NCBI GenBank assembly: GCA_009936895.1
Contig: JAACDS010000201.1
Coordinates: forward strand, 1 to 6,549
Origin: Pseudomonadota bacterium
GTDB lineage: Bacteria; Pseudomonadota; Gammaproteobacteria; Pseudomonadales; Azotimanducaceae
Reading direction: 5' to 3'
Length of the DNA stretch: 6,549 nucleotides
Part shown: piece after piece, positions 1 through 4,323 of the stretch
Layout of the letters: every line of letters starts with the position of its first letter
Position numbering within the stretch: the first letter of the stretch is position 1
The notes under the pieces: model-generated
The model's input: only the letters and a program-made list of their open reading frames with translations
The model's database searches: none
Told to the model about the DNA's origin: nothing
Program-made: the position numbers and the translations under genes

Positions 1-10
1 ACACACACTT

Positions 11-17
11 AAAGGAG
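11..17 (+). promoter_or_regulatory. Ribosome binding site of the ferredoxin gene
   Basis: AAAGGAG lies 7 nt before the ATG at 25, a near-ideal Shine-Dalgarno match and spacing. It supports that ATG as the true start and suggests strong translation of the first gene of the pair. Only 24 bp precede the gene in this window, so the promoter, and any upstream gene in the same operon, cannot be judged. Confidence 0.85.
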
Positions 18-24
18 CAGTTGG

Positions 25-345
25 ATGCCTAAGATTACGTTTATTGAACACGATGGTACGCAACACACCGTTGACGCAGAAGTTGGCAAGTCTGTTATGC
101 AGGCGGCCATGGACAACTTGGTACCCGGTATCGATGCCGACTGCGGCGGAGAGTGTTCATGCGCGACGTGCCATGTGATGGTCAACAGCGATTGGGTAGC
201 GAAAGCGGGCAGCCCAAACGAATCAGAAGATTCCATGTTAGACCTCAATCCAGAACGAGCATCAAATTCACGGCTGTCCTGTCAGATGACTGTCAGCGAC
301 GATTTGGACGGATTAATCGTTGACCTACCGGAGTTCCAATTCTAA
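25..345 (+). CDS. [2Fe-2S] ferredoxin, putidaredoxin/adrenodoxin type
   Basis: This 106-aa soluble protein is a one-electron carrier that should pass electrons from an NAD(P)H-dependent ferredoxin reductase to the P450 encoded next to it. The cluster ligands read as Cys40, Cys46, Cys49 and Cys86 (C-x5-C-x2-C and a distal Cys in the RLSCQM context), the spacing of putidaredoxin-type ferredoxins. The length also matches putidaredoxin. An extra cysteine, Cys44, sits inside the cluster-binding loop and is not expected to be a ligand. The chain ends in an aromatic residue (Phe106), where putidaredoxin ends in Trp106, a residue known to matter for electron transfer to its P450. The stop codon TAA shares its last base with the ATG of the P450 gene, so the two are almost certainly co-transcribed and translationally coupled. 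There is no signal peptide. The family call is firm; the P450 as partner is inferred from the overlap. Confidence 0.96.
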   Translation: MPKITFIEHDGTQHTVDAEVGKSVMQAAMDNLVPGIDADCGGECSCATCHVMVNSDWVAKAGSPNESEDSMLDLNPERASNSRLSCQMTVSDDLDGLIVDLPEFQF

Positions 346-1589
346 TGAGTGAAGCACCGACCTTAAACATGGCGGATTTCGATCCGAAAGAACTGGCCAT
401 CGAAGATATCGATGTCGCCCAGCGCAGTATCTGGATCGAAGACAAAAAAATGGCGTTCTTTGACAGATTGCGAGACGAGGCTCCGGTGCATTTCTGCAAA
501 GATTCGGAATATGGCCCTTACTGGTCCGTCACGCGGTTCAAGGACATTATGGAAATCGATGGCAATTGGCAGGATTTCTCCTCCGAGCCAGCGATCACCA
601 TTCTCGAACCAGAGGAAGATTTTCCTCTGCCCATGTTTATTGCCATGGATCCGCCGGTTCACGACGATCAGCGTAAAACCGTGCAAGGCTCGGTTGCTCC
701 CGCAAACCTGAAGTTGATGGAAGAAACCATCCGTAGTCGTACGCAAAAGGTACTGGATGACTTGCCTGTTGGTGAGCAGTTCGATTGGGTGGATAAGGTA
801 TCCATTGAGCTGACCACGCAAATGCTAGCGACATTATTCGACTTTCCCTTCGAAGATCGGCGCAAGCTGACCCGTTGGTCCGACGTTGCGACTGGTGATG
901 AAGAGTCCGGCATCGTAGAAAGTGAGGAAGCGCGTCAGGCGGAACTCTACGAGTGCTTGGAATATTTTATGGGTCTGTGGAAGGAACGGGCTGAGAAGGG
1001 CGAGGGTAACGATCTGGTATCTATGCTAGCGCATGGCGAAGCCACCAAGGATATGTCACCTCAAGAATTCCTCGGCAATCTGATCTTGCTGATCGTGGGT
1101 GGTAACGACACCACGCGAAACTCCATGACTGGCGGTGTGTGGGCGCTTAATCAAAACCCCGGTGAATACGCGAAGCTGCGGAATAATCCTGGTGTGATAC
1201 CGAACATGGTGTCTGAGATTATTCGCTGGCAAACACCTCTGGCGCATATGCGACGCATCGCCAACAAAGACTACGAATTGGATGGCCAAACGATTAAAGC
1301 CGGCGACAAGGTGGTGATGTGGTATCTGTCTGGCAATCGCGATGAGCGATCGATCGATCGCCCTAATGAATTCATTATCGACCGTGCTCGTGCGCGTCAG
1401 CATCTGTCCTTTGGCTTTGGCGTGCATCGCTGTATGGGCAACCGCCTAGCGGAGATGCAGTTGCGTATTCTTTGGGAAGAAGTGCAGAAACGCTTCCATA
1501 TGGTTGAAGTCATTGGCGAACCAACGCTGGTACCGTCGAACTTTGTGCACGGCTACACCGAAATGCAGGTGGTACTGCACCCACACTAA
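345..1589 (+). CDS. CYP153: Cytochrome P450, CYP153 family (probable alkane/fatty-chain terminal hydroxylase)
   Basis: This is a 414-aa soluble class I bacterial P450. The heme-ligand loop FGFGVHRC places the thiolate at Cys363. The I-helix motif GGNDTT is at 252-257, with the acid-alcohol pair Asp255/Thr256. The K-helix ExxR is Glu291-Arg294. The wording around these sites (IVGGNDTTRNSM, MVSEIIRWQTPLAHMRR, HLSFGFG, GNRLAEMQLRILWEE) is what I recognise from CYP153A enzymes, which use O2 and two ferredoxin-delivered electrons to hydroxylate the terminal carbon of medium-chain alkanes and similar aliphatic substrates. The length is close to the shorter CYP153A members (about 420 aa), and no membrane anchor is visible. 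The start codon overlaps the ferredoxin stop (TAATG); a weak CCGGAG at 328-333 lies 11 nt before it, so coupling probably drives initiation. A strong terminator follows. The exact substrate cannot be read from sequence; a terpene or fatty-acid substrate is possible. The family call is firm, subfamily A is likely. Confidence 0.95.
   Translation: MSEAPTLNMADFDPKELAIEDIDVAQRSIWIEDKKMAFFDRLRDEAPVHFCKDSEYGPYWSVTRFKDIMEIDGNWQDFSSEPAITILEPEEDFPLPMFIAMDPPVHDDQRKTVQGSVAPANLKLMEETIRSRTQKVLDDLPVGEQFDWVDKVSIELTTQMLATLFDFPFEDRRKLTRWSDVATGDEESGIVESEEARQAELYECLEYFMGLWKERAEKGEGNDLVSMLAHGEATKDMSPQEFLGNLILLIVGGNDTTRNSMTGGVWALNQNPGEYAKLRNNPGVIPNMVSEIIRWQTPLAHMRRIANKDYELDGQTIKAGDKVVMWYLSGNRDERSIDRPNEFIIDRARARQHLSFGFGVHRCMGNRLAEMQLRILWEEVQKRFHMVEVIGEPTLVPSNFVHGYTEMQVVLHPH
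1346..1361. repeat. 16-bp perfect palindrome with three abutting GATC sites
   Basis: GCGATCGATCGATCGC is identical to its reverse complement and contains GATC at 1348-1351, 1352-1355 and 1356-1359 with no spacer. It lies inside the P450 coding sequence, where it encodes part of ERSIDRP just before the heme-binding region. It may simply be a chance effect of Arg-Ser-Ile-Asp-Arg codon choice. In a Dam-methylating host it would be a dense methylation cluster. Confidence 0.6.
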
Positions 1590-1609
1590 ACGATCGCCAG
1601 AGGATTTAG

Positions 1610-1634
1610 AGCCAGCTTTCGAGCTGGCTTTTTT
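1610..1634 (+). terminator. Rho-independent terminator after the P450 gene
   Basis: A perfect 8-bp stem (AGCCAGCT at 1610-1617 with AGCTGGCT at 1622-1629) closes on a TTCG loop at 1618-1621. It runs straight into six T residues (1629-1634). The UUCG tetraloop makes the RNA hairpin unusually stable, although the closing pair is U-A and not the most stabilising C-G. It begins 21 bp after the P450 stop and should end the ferredoxin-P450 transcript, separating it from the hydrolase gene that starts 36 bp later. Confidence 0.92.
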
Positions 1635-1657
1635 GTGCGCGACAATTACCCTGACGG

Positions 1658-1664
1658 AAAGGAG
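1658..1664 (+). promoter_or_regulatory. Ribosome binding site that fixes the hydrolase start
   Basis: AAAGGAG ends 6 nt before the ATG at 1671 and 9 nt before the ATG at 1674. It rules out the in-frame GTG at 1635, which sits right at the end of the terminator T-tract and has no such site. No convincing -35/-10 pair is visible in the 36 bp between the terminator and the start. Confidence 0.8.
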
Positions 1665-1670
1665 AAGATC

Positions 1671-2393
1671 ATGATGGAATACGTCAACGGCGACACTCGC
1701 CTAGCCTACGAGGCACACGGTTCAGGGTTCCCGATCTTGTTGATTGCACCGGGCGGCCTGCGTTCTGAGCGCGGCATGTGGCAACACAGTCCGCTGAATC
1801 CCGTGGCATTGTTAAGCCCGCACTTTCAGGTGATTTCAATGGATCAACGCAATGCTGGCGCGTCATCTGGCCCAATCGAAGGTGATCACGATTGGGACAC
1901 ATACACTCGAGATCAACTGGCTCTGATGACCCACCTAGGTTTCGAACGCTTTGCTGTGGTGGGCATGTGTATCGGTGGGCCCTACATTCTGAACCTGCTC
2001 AAACTGGCGCCGGAGCGGGTGCTTGCCAGCGTGGTGATGCAAACCATTGGCCGGGACAATAACCGGCAGGAATTTCTAGCGATGTTTGATGGCTGGGCGG
2101 ACCAGTTGCACCAATCGGGCCCCCAGCGTTACGGATCCGAGGCCATGCTTGGTCTGCGCAGACGCATGTTTGAAAACGATCTCACCTTTATGTGTATGAC
2201 AGAGTCAGATGTGCAACAACTTGACGCACCCATGCTGATCCTAGATGGCGCCGATACGTACCATCCGGCCACGTCGTCGCAGCGCTTGGCCGAGTTGCAG
2301 CCTCAGGCGGAACGCATTCACGAATGGAAGACGTCTCCTGACCTTGAACTTGCCGGAGATCGCCTCGTTGCATTCTTCCATGATCACCTTTAG
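1671..2393 (+). CDS. Alpha/beta hydrolase-fold protein with Cys nucleophile
   Basis: This 240-aa protein has the alpha/beta hydrolase layout: an N-terminal strand and oxyanion-type turn (ILLIAPGG, 22-29), the DQRNAGAS motif (58-65) typical of the DQRGxGxS segment, and a nucleophile elbow GMCIGG (98-103). The elbow carries Cys100 where most family members have Ser. The acid-bearing strand reads LILDGADTYHP (189-199), with Asp195 as the likely acid and His198 close by. The usual catalytic His after the last strand, often in a GH pair, is not evident: the stretch EWKTSPDLELAG (218-229) has none. Cys nucleophiles occur in dienelactone hydrolases, and the GMCIGG elbow recurs, as far as I recall, in a poorly characterised proteobacterial group. 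It could be an esterase, a lactone or thioester hydrolase, or a protein with little catalysis. No signal peptide is seen, so it is probably cytoplasmic. A well-placed ribosome binding site chooses this start. Fold is firm, reaction unknown. Confidence 0.88.
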   Translation: MMEYVNGDTRLAYEAHGSGFPILLIAPGGLRSERGMWQHSPLNPVALLSPHFQVISMDQRNAGASSGPIEGDHDWDTYTRDQLALMTHLGFERFAVVGMCIGGPYILNLLKLAPERVLASVVMQTIGRDNNRQEFLAMFDGWADQLHQSGPQRYGSEAMLGLRRRMFENDLTFMCMTESDVQQLDAPMLILDGADTYHPATSSQRLAELQPQAERIHEWKTSPDLELAGDRLVAFFHDHL

Positions 2394-2426
2394 TGCATAC
2401 AAGAGTGCTCATAGCGGCGGTTTAGG

Positions 2427-2462
2427 GTGCCTCAGGATCGTCACTGGTATAAGGTGAGGCGC
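2427..2462 (+). repeat. Imperfect inverted repeat in the hydrolase-cyclophilin gap
   Basis: GTGCCTCA (2427-2434) can pair with TGAGGCGC (2455-2462), giving 8 bp including one G-U pair around a 20-nt loop. It is not followed by a T-tract, so it is not a standard intrinsic terminator. The 134-bp gap is the longest in the window and must hold any promoter of the cyclophilin gene. I see only a weak TATAAG at 2448-2453 within the loop and no well-spaced -35 element. The repeat could be a protein-binding site, a leader hairpin or chance. Confidence 0.35.
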
Positions 2463-2517
2463 TGGACGACGGTGCGATCACTGCCGGGATTCACACCATA
2501 TTTATCACGATGACATT

Positions 2518-2522
2518 AGGAG
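2518..2522 (+). promoter_or_regulatory. Ribosome binding site that fixes the cyclophilin start
   Basis: AGGAG lies 5 nt before the ATG at 2528. The in-frame ATG at 2510 would overlap this site and has no good site of its own. The downstream start also gives the usual cyclophilin N-terminus, in which the first beta strand begins almost at once. Confidence 0.75.
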
Positions 2523-2527
2523 AGATC

Positions 2528-3028
2528 ATGTCTTTAGTAGCAGTAATGGAAACCAACAAAGGCACGATTCGTTTGAATCTATACCCAGACGAAACGCCGA
2601 TGACGGTCGCGAACTTCGTCAATTTGGTTCAGCGGGGCTTTTACGACGGGTTATCCTTTCACCGTGTTATCGAAGATTTCATGATCCAGGGCGGCTGCCC
2701 GCAGGGTACGGGCACCGGCGGCCCCGGCTACCGTTTTGCTGACGAATTCGTAGACAGTCTGCGTCACGACGCTCCCGGAAAGTTCTCCATGGCCAACGCC
2801 GGCCCCGGTACCAATGGGTCCCAGTTTTTTATTACGCACGTACCAACGCCTTGGCTGGATGACGCGCACACTATTTTCGGGGCCGTTGAAGGCGACGATG
2901 ATCAAGCGGTAGTGAATGCGATCGGTCAAGGTGACCACATTGTTAGCGTGACCCTTGAAGGCGAGACCGAGAGTCTGTTGGCCGGCGTAGAGCAGGTTGC
3001 CGAGTGGAATGCCGTGCTGGAAGGCTAG
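2528..3028 (+). CDS. Cyclophilin-type peptidyl-prolyl cis-trans isomerase
   Basis: This 166-aa single-domain cyclophilin catalyses cis-trans isomerisation of Xaa-Pro bonds during protein folding. The active-site signatures are clear: FHRVIEDFMIQGG (44-56) with catalytic Arg46, Phe51 and Gln54; SMANAGPGTNGSQFFIT (87-103) with Met88, Gln99 and Phe101; and a PWLDDAHTIFG segment (108-118) with Trp109 and His114, where Trp109 corresponds to the cyclosporin-contacting Trp121 of human cyclophilin A. The GTGTGGPGYRFADEF stretch (60-74) is typical of compact bacterial and eukaryotic cyclophilins and differs from E. coli PpiB. No signal peptide or membrane segment precedes the fold, so it acts in the cytoplasm. 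The C-terminal tail from about residue 145, after the last conserved strand, looks variable. It has no evident functional tie to its neighbours. A 68-bp purine-rich gap without a visible terminator separates it from the CoA-transferase gene, so the two may share a transcript. Confidence 0.96.
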   Translation: MSLVAVMETNKGTIRLNLYPDETPMTVANFVNLVQRGFYDGLSFHRVIEDFMIQGGCPQGTGTGGPGYRFADEFVDSLRHDAPGKFSMANAGPGTNGSQFFITHVPTPWLDDAHTIFGAVEGDDDQAVVNAIGQGDHIVSVTLEGETESLLAGVEQVAEWNAVLEG

Positions 3029-3084
3029 GATCGAAGTAGAAGGGCTTGCGGGGATGCAGGGCTCGAACGGAATGTAGAGGATAA

Positions 3085-3094
3085 GGGGGAGGTG
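3085..3094 (+). promoter_or_regulatory. Ribosome binding site of the CoA-transferase gene
   Basis: The purine run GGGGGAGGTG contains GGAGGTG, a full match to the anti-Shine-Dalgarno core, but its GGAGG ends only 4 nt before the ATG at 3097. That is shorter than ideal. An overlapping AAGGGG at 3083-3088 has more usual spacing. Either way it supports the ATG at 3097. Confidence 0.65.
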
Positions 3095-3096
3095 CA

Positions 3097-4302
3097 ATGA
3101 GCAACGAATTGCTGTTTGCAGATTTGAAAGTCATCGACATGAGCAGCTGGATTGCCGCTCCGGTGGCCGCCACAATTTTGGCGGACTTCGGTGCCCAAGT
3201 GATCAAGGTCGAGCCGCCCATCGCCGGTGACGGTTATCGAAACTTCGCGATGATGGCGTCGTCGCCCACCAGCGACGTCAACTACACCTGGGAGATGGAT
3301 AACCGCAACAAACGCTCAATTGCTCTGAACCTTAAAACCGAGGAGGGTCGAGCAATCCTGCGCAGAGTGGTCAGCGAATGTGATATCTACATAACCAACA
3401 CGACGCATCCTATGCGTCGAGAATGGGGGCTGACCTATGAGGATTTGGCTGCGGTGAATCCTCAATTGATTTATGCCTCCTTGACCGCCTACGGTGAACA
3501 AGGTCCAGAACGAGATCGAGAAGGCTTTGACTTGGTCGCCTACTGGTCTCGATCGGGTCTGATGGACCTTGTCCGGGCCCCGGGCGCAGCGCCCGCTCCT
3601 GCACTGCCGGGCATGGGCGACCACCCAACGTCTGTAACACTTTACGCGTCGATCCTCACGGCTTTGTTTAAGCGACAACAGACGGGTGAGGGCAGTCATG
3701 TGCATACCTCGCTGCTGGCAAACGGTATGTGGTCGGCATCTTGTATTGCGCAAGGCGTGTTCGCGGAAGCAGATTTCACCCTCTATCACCATCTGGCTGA
3801 CCATCTCTTTACCCGCTTGCTGTACGAGGCAGCAGATGGGCGCTGGCTACAGTTCTCCATGGTGCGCACAGACGAAGAAGTCGACATGCTGTTCACGATC
3901 ATGGGGCGTCCCGATTTGTTGCTAGATCCTCGCTTTCTTACGGCCGAGCAGCGGGTAGAAAACGGCGACCAGCTTGGTCAAGAAATGCGCGATGTGCTGA
4001 TCACTCAGCCCTCGGACTACTGGATGCAGGCCCTGACCGAAGTCGGAGTGCCAGTCGCCTTGGTGGGGCGTGTTGATGAACTGCCCAACGACCCTCAGGT
4101 TGTGGCCAATAATATGGCGATTCAGCCAACCAGCGACGTCGGCATGCCCGCGGTGATTAAGCATCCCGTCAACGTAGAAGGGCTAAACACGCGCCCTGCA
4201 GGCCCAGCTCCAGAGTTGGGTCAGCACAGCGAAGAGATTTTGGCTGAGCTGGGCTATACCGCTGATGACATTGCTCGGGTCAAAGAACAGGGCATCATTT
4301 AA
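3097..4302 (+). CDS. Class III (CaiB/BaiF family) CoA-transferase
   Basis: This 401-aa protein has the CaiB/BaiF fold, whose members move CoA between carboxylic acids through an aspartyl-CoA thioester intermediate and usually act as interlocked dimers in the cytoplasm. The N-terminal signature LKVIDMSSWIAAPVAATILADFGAQVIKVEPP (10-41) and the NRNKRSIALNLK segment (69-80) are typical. The GMGDHPT stretch (172-178) gives the expected catalytic Asp175, aligned with Asp169 of formyl-CoA transferase. The length is normal for the family. The small-domain part (about 240-330) and the C-terminal segment with PAPELGQHSEEIL (370-382), a hallmark near the end of these proteins, are intact. The substrate cannot be assigned; the family covers oxalate, carnitine, bile acid, aromatic and itaconate-type acids. 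Activation of a carboxylic acid derived from P450 oxidation is conceivable but not shown. Its stop lies 21 bp before the SelD-fusion start, suggesting co-transcription. Confidence 0.94.
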   Translation: MSNELLFADLKVIDMSSWIAAPVAATILADFGAQVIKVEPPIAGDGYRNFAMMASSPTSDVNYTWEMDNRNKRSIALNLKTEEGRAILRRVVSECDIYITNTTHPMRREWGLTYEDLAAVNPQLIYASLTAYGEQGPERDREGFDLVAYWSRSGLMDLVRAPGAAPAPALPGMGDHPTSVTLYASILTALFKRQQTGEGSHVHTSLLANGMWSASCIAQGVFAEADFTLYHHLADHLFTRLLYEAADGRWLQFSMVRTDEEVDMLFTIMGRPDLLLDPRFLTAEQRVENGDQLGQEMRDVLITQPSDYWMQALTEVGVPVALVGRVDELPNDPQVVANNMAIQPTSDVGMPAVIKHPVNVEGLNTRPAGPAPELGQHSEEILAELGYTADDIARVKEQGII

Positions 4303-4323
4303 CTCTCAGGGCACCAGGCAGCC

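Noticed and set aside
363..821. Antisense open frame of 152 codons within the P450 gene
   Set aside because: It lies fully opposite a clear P450 with all family motifs, has no recognisable domain, and I see no ribosome binding site for it. It is a shadow of the coding bias on the other strand, as are the antisense frames at 1056-1427, 2651-3097, 3316-3804 and 4834-5187.
1635..1670. GTG at 1635 as the hydrolase start, adding 12 residues
   Set aside because: The GTG directly follows the terminator T-tract, has no ribosome binding site, and the added residues match no fold element. The ATG at 1671 has AAAGGAG 6 nt upstream.
1968..1970. Selenocysteine-related reading of the Cys100 codon, prompted by a nearby selD gene
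   Set aside because: The codon is TGT, not TGA. None of the six genes contains an in-frame TGA, so there is no sign of a selenoprotein here; selD probably serves tRNA modification or genes elsewhere.
2510..2527. ATG at 2510 as the cyclophilin start, adding six residues
   Set aside because: The AGGAG at 2518-2522 would lie inside the coding sequence and is well placed for the ATG at 2528, which also gives the normal cyclophilin N-terminus.
3029..3096. Possible terminator or promoter between the cyclophilin and CoA-transferase genes
   Set aside because: The 68 bp are purine-rich, with no stable hairpin, no T-tract and no -35/-10 pair that I can defend.
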